Positions 1 to 7,564 of a stretch of 64,000 bases of DNA are shown piece by piece (positions within the stretch are counted from its first letter, which is position 1; each line of letters starts with the position of its first letter). The stretch comes from Desulfotruncus arcticus DSM 17038 (GTDB lineage: Bacteria; Bacillota; Desulfotomaculia; Desulfotomaculales; Desulfallaceae). The position numbers and the translations under genes are program-made. The notes under the pieces are model-generated. The model was not told where the DNA came from, did not search any database, and worked only from the letters and a program-made list of their open reading frames with translations. The stretch lies in the NCBI RefSeq assembly GCF_900113335.1, contig NZ_FOOX01000002.1, positions 149,635-213,634 on the forward strand, read 5' to 3'.

Positions 1-1
1 T

Positions 2-220
2 GAAAGACTTGCCGCCTTGGAAACGGGCCAACAAGAAACCAATAAGCGTCTTACCATCATTGAACAAGAAACCAATAAGCGTTTTGCCGCCATTGAAGCC
101 GCAGTTAATGATTTAAGGAACATTAACCGCCAAACACATAAAAAAATATTTACTCACCTCAATGCCATGTGGGACGACATCAAGCTTCTTTCTACTAACG
201 AGGAAAGATCTATCCGATAA
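2..220 (+). CDS. C-terminal end of a coiled-coil protein (5' end outside window)
   Basis: The frame is open from base 2 to a TAA at 218-220, so the start lies before the window. The 72 visible residues contain two near-identical copies of a short heptad-like unit (QETNKRLTIIE, then QETNKRFAAIE) followed by a charged helical tail. This is the pattern of a parallel coiled coil such as a stalk or tail-fibre-like protein. No enzyme motif is present and I do not recognise the family. A TTG at 17 could initiate translation, but there is no ribosome binding site in view, so continuation from upstream is preferred. Confidence 0.5.
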   Translation, partial: ERLAALETGQQETNKRLTIIEQETNKRFAAIEAAVNDLRNINRQTHKKIFTHLNAMWDDIKLLSTNEERSIR

Positions 221-342
221 AGCACCCGGCCACAGCGCCCGGTATTTTGTTTTTCATTACTTCCGCAAATTAAGGAGTCCTCTTTATCGTTTAAAACTAT
301 TTTTCTGATAAGGTTAAAGTAAAGGTAGCAACTGCAAATACG

Positions 343-368
343 AAGGCCTCCCATTATCGGGAGGCCTT
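343..368 (+). terminator. hairpin after the coiled-coil gene
   Basis: Arms AAGGCCTCCC and GGGAGGCCTT form a perfect GC-rich stem with a 6-nt loop. It is followed by a weak T-rich run (GATTTGATTT). It would end transcription of the gene ending at 220. The weak T-tract keeps confidence moderate. Confidence 0.6.
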
Positions 369-408
369 GATTTGATTTAAGGAGTGCCTGAAATGTTAGT
401 AATTTAAC

Positions 409-564
409 TTGACGGGAAAGACGCTGGTTAAAAAATTCATCAGTGCGATAAACTCAAATCCGATACTGAAGGAATGGTATAACAGGGATGTCTATAGTAA
501 ACTAGAGCATTATTATAATGAACAAGACGGCGTAGAGAATGATTGTTTAGGAGGAATTCAATAA
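409..564 (+). pseudogene. orphan 51-codon open frame, possible gene remnant
   Basis: A TTG-initiated frame of 51 codons reads through a stretch resembling real protein (SNPILKEWYNRDVYSKLEHY) and ends with TAA at 562-564. A ribosome binding site is missing and no family is recognisable. It sits between a terminator and the NlpC gene, and its last codons contain an AGGAGG that leads only to a tiny ATG frame. Either a decayed gene end or chance; low confidence. Confidence 0.22.
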
Positions 565-694
565 TGAAATCGCGAATGCTTTAAATATGAAAAACACCAA
601 TAAAATGCCAAACCAACAAGATCTTGCAGCTCAAGTAAAGTTTGATGCGGGAGTCTTAAAGGCGACAAGCGAGATAAAGCAGGTGGATTTTAAA

Positions 695-2698
695 ATGAAC
701 CAATTTAAAAAACTAAATGTCATATGGTTAATCCTATTGATCCTGTTAACTGCTAGCCCATCCTATGGTTATAATAATGAGACAGAAATTCAAACGGTTT
801 TACTTGCAGAAAGTTTAATAGGCAAACCCTTTAAACAAGGGGGAAATACACCGGAGGAAGGATTTAATAGCACCGGGTTTATTCAGTATATATTTAGAGA
901 GGGAGAGCATATAGTCCTCCCTGGATTGCCTTCACAGTTATGGAAACTGGGTGAACCTATAGAACGTAGTGAAATACAGTCTGAAGATGTTCTTTTCTTT
1001 ACTGGAAGCAAGAACCTAATACCGGCAATATATAAAGGTGACAATATCATTATCGTTGTAGCGACTAATGAAGGCGTAGTAAAACGGAATATAGTAGAAG
1101 ATTTCTATTGGAGGGATCGGTATAAAGGTGCAAGGCGCTACACAAATATAGCTAATGAATTAAATCCTGTAGCTGTAAAAGCCCTTGAATTAGTAGGATC
1201 TCCTTATGAACTTGGAGGTAATGATCCAAATGGCTTTGATCATTCAGGCTTTGTACAATACGTTTTTAGTGAAGTAAACAAATTGGATTTTCCCAGGACA
1301 TCGAACGAACAATGGCGAGTAGGTATGGAGGTAGATACGGCTGATATTAAATCTGGTGATGTACTATTCTTTCAAGGCAGCAACGTGCGACTACCGGGAA
1401 TTTATATAGACAATGGTATTTTTGTTATCGTTACAACTAATGGGGTTGCTGTAGTGGATCTCGAAACAAGTGATTATTGGAAATCCAGGTTGCTGGGAGC
1501 AAGACGGTTTACTAACAATATTATTGAGGAGGAAGCCGTTGTAAGCAATCCAATTGTAGAAAAGGCTATGGATTTGCTTGGGACACCCTATAACCCGGAA
1601 GGGAATTCACCAACCGAAGGCTTTAATACGACTAATTTTGTACGTTATGATTTTAAAGATATCCTCAACATACAACTATCTGTCTTTTCCGATAGGATCT
1701 ATGAAATAGGTGAATCCATTTCTAAAGAAGAGCTTCAACCAGGAGACTTAGTGTTTTTCCAGGGAAGCAGTCTTATACCTGGCATTTATAAAGGAAATGG
1801 TATGTTTATCGTTCAGACTACAGAAGGAGTTGCGGAAAGGGATATTGAGAGTGAGTATTGGTCAGATATATATGTAGGTGCAAAACGACTAACGGCGGCT
1901 GATATATATTATTCTCAGCCTGAAAATTATAAGGAACATGAGAATTTAGTTATTCGAGAAGCAATGAAATATATAGGAACTCCTTATTTGTTAGGTGGCG
2001 ATACAATAGCTGGTTTTGACTGTTCTTATTTAGTTCAGACAGTCTTTAGAGACGCTAAAAACATTTACTTGCCTCGTATAACTTATAAACAATGTGAAGT
2101 AGGCGAAACTATCGATTTTGAAAACAAGCGTCCTGGAGACGTGATTTATTTTACAGGAAAATGGCGGGAAGGGATATCACATGCTGCAATTTATCTAGGA
2201 AATAATTATATAATTCATGCATCTGGCGACGAAGGTATGACTACAATCAGCTATTTAGGACAAAATTTGCTGGATCGCCTTGCAGTAGTAAAGCGCTTTG
2301 ACTCGCTTAGTTTGAGGCTGGATTCTAAAGTCGTTGAAGAAGCATATAAAACTCTGGGTGTACGTTACTTAGCAGGAGGAAATACCAAAGAAGGCTTTAA
2401 TCACTCCGGGTTTATACAATACGTTATGAAAGCAGGTTTAGATATTGATCTACCAAGATATTCATCTCAACAATGGGCTTTAGGAAAAGAAATAGAAAGG
2501 GAAGATTTAGATATTGGAGATGTTCTATTCTTTGAGGGATCCAGCAAGGTACTGCTACCAGGATTGTATATTGGAAATGGGCAGTTTATCATCGTAACAG
2601 AATCTGAAGGTGTAGCAATCCGTGATCTTAATATTTCAGATAGTTATTGGAGTCCACGATATGTTGGAGCAAGACGATATGAAAAAACCAATGAGTAG
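695..2698 (+). CDS. secreted protein with five NlpC/P60-like repeats, one catalytic
   Basis: A cell-wall hydrolase-type protein of 667 residues. The start is placed at ATG 695 because AGGTGG lies 9 bases upstream and a clean signal peptide follows (KKLNVIWLILLILLTASPSYG). The frame is open back to ATG 587, but those 36 residues are polar and would bury the signal. Five repeats of about 125-130 residues follow, each opening with a GxPYxxGGN-like motif. Only repeat 4 has the catalytic cysteine (GFDCSYL, Cys443) and histidine (ISHAAIYLG, His496) of NlpC/P60 peptidases. In repeats 1, 2, 3 and 5 the Cys position reads Ser, His, Thr and His, and the His is absent. The protein probably cuts peptidoglycan stem peptides with one domain while the degenerate copies bind the wall; that division of labour is inference. 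Confidence 0.88.
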   Translation: MNQFKKLNVIWLILLILLTASPSYGYNNETEIQTVLLAESLIGKPFKQGGNTPEEGFNSTGFIQYIFREGEHIVLPGLPSQLWKLGEPIERSEIQSEDVLFFTGSKNLIPAIYKGDNIIIVVATNEGVVKRNIVEDFYWRDRYKGARRYTNIANELNPVAVKALELVGSPYELGGNDPNGFDHSGFVQYVFSEVNKLDFPRTSNEQWRVGMEVDTADIKSGDVLFFQGSNVRLPGIYIDNGIFVIVTTNGVAVVDLETSDYWKSRLLGARRFTNNIIEEEAVVSNPIVEKAMDLLGTPYNPEGNSPTEGFNTTNFVRYDFKDILNIQLSVFSDRIYEIGESISKEELQPGDLVFFQGSSLIPGIYKGNGMFIVQTTEGVAERDIESEYWSDIYVGAKRLTAADIYYSQPENYKEHENLVIREAMKYIGTPYLLGGDTIAGFDCSYLVQTVFRDAKNIYLPRITYKQCEVGETIDFENKRPGDVIYFTGKWREGISHAAIYLGNNYIIHASGDEGMTTISYLGQNLLDRLAVVKRFDSLSLRLDSKVVEEAYKTLGVRYLAGGNTKEGFNHSGFIQYVMKAGLDIDLPRYSSQQWALGKEIEREDLDIGDVLFFEGSSKVLLPGLYIGNGQFIIVTESEGVAIRDLNISDSYWSPRYVGARRYEKTNE

Positions 2699-2763
2699 CA
2701 AATGAGTAGCAGATACTGGCTTCCCGTCTTCCCCTTTTAATATTTATTTCCTCGAAAATAACT

Positions 2764-2807
2764 GAATCCCTGTCAGTCTTGAATATTTTGACTGGACAGG
2801 GATTTTT
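2764..2807 (+). terminator. rho-independent terminator of the NlpC/P60 gene
   Basis: AATCCCTGTCAGTC pairs with GACTGGACAGGGATT (one bulged G) around an 11-nt loop and is followed by TTTTTAG. It lies 66 bases after the NlpC/P60 stop codon. Confidence 0.8.
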
Positions 2808-2857
2808 AGTCCGGATTAAAGTGACCGGGAACACCCGGGGGCGGTCAACGAGCATTT

Positions 2858-3062
2858 AGATGCCCGGGTATATTCTTGGGATTGAAGCCTGCCAGACGGG
2901 CCGCCGTCACATTGCCGCCTATCATAGATATGCTGCGGTCAAATGTTGTCCTCGCCAGTATGAAGCCGAAAACAACGAAGACACCAGTATCATGACGGGC
3001 ACAGGCATCCCGAGGACCTTGCCGGAGCCTATGAATATAAAGCCCTGCTGTGATACAATTAA
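2858..3062 (-). pseudogene. decayed fragment of an RbsC-type sugar ABC permease
   Basis: Read on the minus strand, one frame gives GFIFIGSGKVLGMPVPVMIL and, after a one-base shift near 2983, another gives FGFILARTTFDRSISMIGGN followed by VTAARLAGFNPKNI. Together these match the well-known segment of ribose/branched-sugar ABC permeases (BPD_transp_2) that runs from the GIPVPV motif to the IGGNEEAARLSGI motif. Both ends and the rest of the gene are missing. The fragment lies antiparallel to its neighbours, and its head overlaps the leader of the next gene. The frameshift plus truncation show it is dead. Confidence 0.65.
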
Positions 3063-3080
3063 ATGAAGAGGAGGAAAGAG

Positions 3081-3821
3081 ATGAACATAAGAAAACATGT
3101 TAAAACAATTACGGTATTTGCTTTATTCTTCTTTTTATTGATAGGTTATTCAAGTTATGTAAAATACGAAGGCGCAAAATTGGAAGATGAGAATAAAACA
3201 CTAAAAAAACAGTTAGATATTGCAAATGAAAAAATAAAAGGACAAAAAAATGAACTTGATGAATTAAGAAGTTTATTGGATTCTCAAAAAGATGTTGATT
3301 ATGAAATTGAAGTTAATGAAACAGATTCTAATGTTACAGTTGTGGCAATTCATGGAGGTAAAATTGAAAAAGGTACTACTGAATTAGCTTATGCCTTAGC
3401 TTCCCATAATAATTACAACTATTATTCATTTCTGGGTTTAAAAAGCACAGATAATTTTGCACTACATGTTCCTTCAGATAAATTCGCTGAAACATACGCA
3501 CTGGAAATGGTTTCTAAATCTAAAAGGACATTATCAATCCACGGGTGTACCGGTTCAAAAGAATTCACATATATCGGAGGCCGGGACACTGAACTGGCAA
3601 ACAGAATAAAAGAATCTCTGACTAAGCATGGTTTTACTGTGAAAGATACTCCGAAGGATCTGGCCGGTATATCGCCAGATAACATAGTGAATAGAGATAT
3701 AGACGAACGGGGAGTACAGATAGAAATATCAGAGGGCTTAAGGACAAAGTTTTTGTCGACTAATAAGCATAGCTTGAACAGCTATGTTCTCGCAATAAGT
3801 GAGGCAGTCAACAATATGTAG
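3081..3821 (+). CDS. membrane-anchored poly-gamma-glutamate hydrolase (PghP/YjqB family)
   Basis: A 246-residue protein started at ATG 3081 behind GAGGAGGAAAGAG; an in-frame ATG at 3063 lacks a site. It has one N-terminal membrane segment (about residues 8-26), a charged coiled coil (30-70), then a catalytic domain of the PF05908 type, which cleaves gamma-linked polyglutamate with a zinc carboxypeptidase-like fold. Residues that look like the zinc set are kept: IHGGKIEKGT (His91, Glu96) and SIHG (His154). RGVQIEIS (Glu215) fits the general base. The assignment of roles is by analogy with phage PghP. The gene is alone on the plus strand and converges on a capsule-type operon that contains a paralogue, which points to capsule release or trimming at the cell surface. 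Confidence 0.8.
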   Translation: MNIRKHVKTITVFALFFFLLIGYSSYVKYEGAKLEDENKTLKKQLDIANEKIKGQKNELDELRSLLDSQKDVDYEIEVNETDSNVTVVAIHGGKIEKGTTELAYALASHNNYNYYSFLGLKSTDNFALHVPSDKFAETYALEMVSKSKRTLSIHGCTGSKEFTYIGGRDTELANRIKESLTKHGFTVKDTPKDLAGISPDNIVNRDIDERGVQIEISEGLRTKFLSTNKHSLNSYVLAISEAVNNM

Positions 3822-3860
3822 GGAATGTGTCGAAGTTTGTGTAAATGACATAATAAAAAT

Positions 3861-3902
3861 AAAAGGCTGGACAAGCTACCTTAGGTAGCTTGTCAGCCTT
3901 TT
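3861..3902. terminator. bidirectional terminator between convergent hydrolase genes
   Basis: AAAGGCTGGACAAGCTAC and GTAGCTTGTCAGCCTTTT form an almost perfect 18-bp stem with a 5-nt loop, with A-runs before and T-runs after. It can serve both the plus-strand gene ending at 3821 and the minus-strand gene ending at 3929. Confidence 0.85.
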
Positions 3903-3928
3903 ACTTTTATAAACAGTATTTTTTCAGG

Positions 3929-4777
3929 TTACTCTTCTGATACTACTTTAACATCTTCAATTAATTCCTTGGGATTCTTTGCGCCTTTTTCTAATACTTT
4001 CTGGACTTTCTTATCGAAGTTGCGCTTTTCAGGGTTAAGCTTATTTAAAAACCCTTTAGATTTATTATTATCAATCTTCTTCATGAGTTGAACTATTGTT
4101 GGCCAGCTTTCGCTTAGCGCTTGATTGATGGTGCCTGAATAATCGTTTAAGGTACCGGAATCAGCTGCGAGCTCATCTCTTAAACCTTTGGAAATAGCGA
4201 TCTGAACGCCGCCAAGCTGATAACTGTCATTAAACAATTCATTCTTATTCACTATATTGCTGTCCATAACCCCGGCAATGCGATCAGGAATACTTAAAGT
4301 TTTTACATTATATCCTTTGGCAGTAAGATGTAATCTGATCAATTCTGCCAGCAACTTATTCTGACCGCCAATATAAGTAACTTCGTCATCGCCGGCAGCT
4401 CCGATAACAGAAACAGTGTAATCTGATTTATTAACTAAACTAACAGCTGTTGGTTCGTCAAAATTGGTAGCCCTTACAAAAAGGCTCCCATTATCAGTCG
4501 CTTTAAGTCCTTCAAATGAATAAGTGTTATATTTACCGTACCCGTTCAATGCCTCAACTAATTCTGAAGTGCCTCTTTCAATACCGCCTCCGTGTATAGC
4601 TAAAATTGTTGTATCGCTTCCGATATCATTAGTGTTAATGGTATAGTCTGAAGGGTCTTCAGCTGCAGCTAGTTCAGCAAAACTACGATAACCTGTTGTG
4701 AAGGCATATGCGCTTATACCAATTCCAAATGTAAACAACATAACTAAAGCCAGAATTTTGAGAGATTGTTTTTTCAT
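3929..4777 (-). CDS. secreted poly-gamma-glutamate hydrolase-like protein lacking key residues
   Basis: A 282-residue protein with a signal peptide (residues 1-25, ending SAYA) and the PF05908 fold seen in the facing gene. It keeps IHGGGIERGT (His62, Glu67) and YIGG. Where the active paralogue has SIHG it reads SVIGAAG (Ile125), and where the paralogue has QIEIS it reads QIAIS (Ala194). If the family uses those residues as third zinc ligand and general base, this copy should be inactive or altered. A lysine-rich C-terminal tail of about 70 residues is extra. It is the last gene of the pgsB-pgsC operon, with a good AAGAAAGGAGC site upstream, so it may act as a polymer-binding or export partner, possibly taking the place of PgsA. 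The function is inferred. Confidence 0.75.
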   Translation of the reverse strand: MKKQSLKILALVMLFTFGIGISAYAFTTGYRSFAELAAAEDPSDYTINTNDIGSDTTILAIHGGGIERGTSELVEALNGYGKYNTYSFEGLKATDNGSLFVRATNFDEPTAVSLVNKSDYTVSVIGAAGDDEVTYIGGQNKLLAELIRLHLTAKGYNVKTLSIPDRIAGVMDSNIVNKNELFNDSYQLGGVQIAISKGLRDELAADSGTLNDYSGTINQALSESWPTIVQLMKKIDNNKSKGFLNKLNPEKRNFDKKVQKVLEKGAKNPKELIEDVKVVSEE

Positions 4778-4795
4778 ACTTATCTTGCTCCTTTC

Positions 4796-5029
4796 TTAAA
4801 GTATTCTAGTAAACAGATAATCTGTAGTAATAATCAGCAGAGTTAATCCCATTAGCCCAAGTGCTTGAAAACCGGTATTTCTCTTGCTGATCTTAACGAG
4901 ATACAGGCATTTTTCTTTCAATGTTAGTGTATTAAAAACCGCAACAGCTTCATGCTGACTTTTTTCTCTGATAGGTTCTGATGTGTTCATGTATTGTTTG
5001 TTATTTATTTGCCCGTATAAAGTGCTCAT
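4796..5029 (-). CDS. small single-pass membrane protein of the pgsBC operon
   Basis: A 77-residue protein with an excellent AAAGGAGGTG site 5 bases before ATG. The first 50 residues are soluble and basic. One membrane segment lies at the C-terminus (ALGLMGLTLLIITTDYLF). It sits 15 bases after pgsC and 18 bases before the hydrolase-like gene. By position it could correspond to the small CapE/PgsE component of polyglutamate synthases, but CapE and PgsE are shorter (about 47-55 residues) and I see no sequence signature. The name is therefore withheld. Confidence 0.7.
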   Translation of the reverse strand: MSTLYGQINNKQYMNTSEPIREKSQHEAVAVFNTLTLKEKCLYLVKISKRNTGFQALGLMGLTLLIITTDYLFTRIL

Positions 5030-5044
5030 TTTACACCTCCTTTC

Positions 5045-5497
5045 TCATATACTGACATTTAACAGTAATGTGCAACCATAAGTCATTGCACACAGCAATC
5101 CAGTGCTTAAAAATGTTGTTGCTAAACCTTGGCGCTGAATTGTATTTGCTAATAATCCGGGCACAACAATACCAACTGCTGCCAATCCGGAGATATAACG
5201 ATAATCAAAGGGCAATATTGCATACGTAATAAGCTGCAACACTACTGACACTGCTATCATAGCTACAAATTTTCTTTTGCCGTATAGAATTGTAACTTTG
5301 CTCACTCCGAAATTAACTATTAAATAAGTCAAGATGCTAATAAAGAATGTTAAAAATATAGCCTGGGGCAGATCTATAAGCAAAACTAAATATCCTGGTA
5401 CAATCAGACCGGCAGGTAAGATTCCGGTAATTTCCGTAAATAACAAGCTCAAAATTACACCCAAAATTATAACTGTGCCAATAGCCGTAAAAAGCAA
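5045..5497 (-). CDS. pgsC: poly-gamma-glutamate synthase membrane subunit PgsC/CapC
   Basis: A 150-residue integral membrane protein with five or so hydrophobic segments, the usual length and composition of PgsC/CapC. With PgsB it forms the membrane-bound amide ligase that polymerises glutamate. Initiation is at TTG 5497, 9 bases after AAAGGAGGG, which lies just after the pgsB stop, so the two are co-transcribed. The motif ITGILPAGLIVPGYL near residues 24-38 and the second VPG near 114 are typical of the family. Confidence 0.85.
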   Translation of the reverse strand: MLFTAIGTVIILGVILSLLFTEITGILPAGLIVPGYLVLLIDLPQAIFLTFFISILTYLIVNFGVSKVTILYGKRKFVAMIAVSVVLQLITYAILPFDYRYISGLAAVGIVVPGLLANTIQRQGLATTFLSTGLLCAMTYGCTLLLNVSI

Positions 5498-5518
5498 CCG
5501 TTTACCCTCCTTTAATAG

Positions 5519-6736
5519 CTAAATAACTTGTGGCACTTGATCCGTTTCCAGATTGAAGCGAGTTTTTAATTCAGTGGGGAAGTCGTGAATTATCAATTCA
5601 ACCAATTCATCGCCACCGCCGTGAATGTTTCCAATGCCAAAAATTGTTCTGTTTAGAAAAGAATCCTTAATTGTTTTATAAACCTCATGGGGAGACAAAC
5701 CCTCAGCATTTATGTATTTCTGAGGGGATATTTTTTTACTATTTACTCCTTCGGTAACTGGATTTACTGTCTCACCCATTGCAACAAGAATATCAATATC
5801 CATATTTGGTAAGACCTCTTCTGCCAACTGTAATGTCCGGTCAACCCTATCAGGCCTGCAATTTACAATTACCATAGGATTTTTGGTTGGATAACCACGA
5901 GCTGTTACATGCTCCCAAATCATTCGTGTGGAATTTGGATCATTGGCGGCAAAGCCATTGACAAAATATGTGGGGCTTTTCTTGTCTAAGGTATAGATCA
6001 TTAAAGCTCCCGGGTCAGGATTAGCGTTTAACATTCCCCTTAACGCAGTATCTTTGTCAATGTTTAGCGCTTTAGCCACAGCCAGCGCGATAGCAATATT
6101 TTCCGGGAAAATTACATATTTAAACTTTTCCAAATAATCATCAGGGATTTCTTCTTCATTTGCAATTAATACCCGGCAGTTTCTTTTCTTTGCCTCCTGA
6201 GTAAAATAATCATTATAACTGCTATCATCAACAATAAGGGTTCCGTTTTTTGGTATTGTAGCCGTAAAGGACTCTGCAATAAAATCTAAAGTCGGGCCGC
6301 ACACATCCATATGATCTTCACGAACATTAACAATAACCCCTATATTTGCTTTAACAAGCTTTTCCTGAAAAATAATCTGGTAATCGGGATTTACAGCCAT
6401 ACACTCTGTTACAAATGCGGATGCGCCAAGCTTGACTGCTTTTTTAACGACAGCTTTTTGTTCTATAATATTTGGACCTAGGCGGCCTCGTCTGATTGGT
6501 TCTTCTTCTTCCTTGTTCCAATAAATAATTCTCGCACTGGTTCCCGTCGTTTTTCCAACAACCTTAACTCCTGCTTCCTTTAAAATACCGGTTATTAATC
6601 TTGTTGCAGTTGATTTACCTCTTGTGCCGTTTATATTAATTCTAAGATTGATCATGTTTAATTTTTTATTATGATTTATTTGTTCATAAACACCTAAGAT
6701 AAAAACAAAAATAATAAGTGCTATAGCAAACTGCAC
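5519..6736 (-). CDS. pgsB: poly-gamma-glutamate synthase catalytic subunit PgsB/CapB
   Basis: A 405-residue Mur-ligase-like amide ligase that activates and polymerises glutamate with ATP. An N-terminal membrane anchor (residues 2-17) is followed by the P-loop NGTRGKST near residue 36, the KTTGT segment near 62, REDHMD near 138, and a C-terminal GNIHGGG segment. Length matches CapB/PgsB (about 390-465). It opens a four-gene minus-strand operon (pgsB, pgsC, a small membrane protein, a hydrolase-like protein). There is no pgsA/capA gene in the operon or elsewhere in the window, so the polymer-export partner must be elsewhere or replaced. Confidence 0.9.
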   Translation of the reverse strand: MQFAIALIIFVFILGVYEQINHNKKLNMINLRININGTRGKSTATRLITGILKEAGVKVVGKTTGTSARIIYWNKEEEEPIRRGRLGPNIIEQKAVVKKAVKLGASAFVTECMAVNPDYQIIFQEKLVKANIGVIVNVREDHMDVCGPTLDFIAESFTATIPKNGTLIVDDSSYNDYFTQEAKKRNCRVLIANEEEIPDDYLEKFKYVIFPENIAIALAVAKALNIDKDTALRGMLNANPDPGALMIYTLDKKSPTYFVNGFAANDPNSTRMIWEHVTARGYPTKNPMVIVNCRPDRVDRTLQLAEEVLPNMDIDILVAMGETVNPVTEGVNSKKISPQKYINAEGLSPHEVYKTIKDSFLNRTIFGIGNIHGGGDELVELIIHDFPTELKTRFNLETDQVPQVI

Positions 6737-7171
6737 ATTTATCCTATCCTTTCTTTAATAGAAATCCATTACATTAAGTCTCCACGCTTTGCGCCCTTGC
6801 CTTTCGGGCAGTTTGCCAAATATGAAATTTAAAAGAAAAGCTTGTCCACTTTCGTGTTAATATAAGGAAATATGTCTAACCCATAGACCTCCCTTCCAAG
6901 CCAATTATACTGAAAGAATATGAACCAATCTTTTCTGAGAGATGAACATGTTTTACGAAATTGTGAACAATTGTTACAAGACAGGTTTCTTAACGGCAGC
7001 CAGTTCTATGTCGGAATCCAGTTGTGCAAGTAAAAATTATCTCAAAAAGGATAGGTCAGAATCATTTGTCTAACTTGATTATCAGGGTTAATTATGCCGA
7101 AGGGATATGAATCTGCTGTTGCCAAATCTTTATCATGTGTTGCAAAAATATTAATAATTGTTACAAGCAAT
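6737..7171. other. gene-free region upstream of pgsB
   Basis: 435 bases without a supportable gene. Both strands are AT-rich with stops in all frames. It must contain the minus-strand promoter for the pgsB operon, but no convincing -35/-10 pair was found by eye. Confidence 0.5.
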
Positions 7172-7228
7172 AAAAAAATACCAACGGTTTCCGGGCAGCA
7201 ATAGCCGGTAACCGTTGGTATTTCTTTT
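7172..7228 (-). terminator. long hairpin with ACCAACGGTT arms (repeat copy A)
   Basis: ATACCAACGGTTTCCGG and CCGGTAACCGTTGGTAT pair around a short loop and are bounded by A-runs and T-runs. On the minus strand it directly follows the decayed response-regulator fragment, so it is probably its old terminator. The same element, about 48 bp with identical outer arms on one side, recurs at 29331-29377 in the other orientation. Confidence 0.7.
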
Positions 7229-7230
7229 AT

Positions 7231-7478
7231 TTATCTGAGGAGGTGGTAAAGCAAATCAAATTTCCTGGGAGTAACCTCAATATATTCGCCACAAATTAAT
7301 ACTCTCCCGATATCGGCCTGTATTATAGCGCTAAAACCTTCCAGGCGCATCGGCTCAACTTGACCTAAGATTTTCAGGTCGCCCAAAGGGTGATACGTAT
7401 AGTTTAGACGCCCAAGACGCAGCGTGGGATGGTTTGCAAGAATGTCGGGCTTGATGACAAGAAAATCAATAGGATTAT
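7231..7478 (-). pseudogene. fragment of an OmpR-type response regulator
   Basis: The minus-strand frame reads IIQADIGRVLICGEYIEVTP followed by RKFDLLYHLLR and a stop. This aligns with the start of the winged-helix domain of OmpR/PhoB regulators; the intact regulator at 26837 has IQADIRSVLVDGKETEVTP at the same place. The receiver domain and the recognition helix are absent, and the frame upstream (about 40 residues) is not recognisable. It is a truncated, non-functional remnant ending 3 bases before a terminator hairpin. Confidence 0.65.
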
Positions 7479-7564
7479 ATAATCAAGACCCGAAAATATG
7501 TACTAATAATTAAATAGTTTTTATTATTCACAAATCACAGTTTAATGGAGGGGAGTTGCAGCAA

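Noticed and set aside
587-694. Upstream ATG extension of the NlpC/P60 protein
   Set aside because: The 36 extra residues are polar and precede a perfect signal peptide; ATG 695 has the better ribosome site.
2860-3066. 68-codon plus-strand frame
   Set aside because: It is the shadow of the decayed sugar permease on the minus strand; no ribosome site and no protein-like composition.
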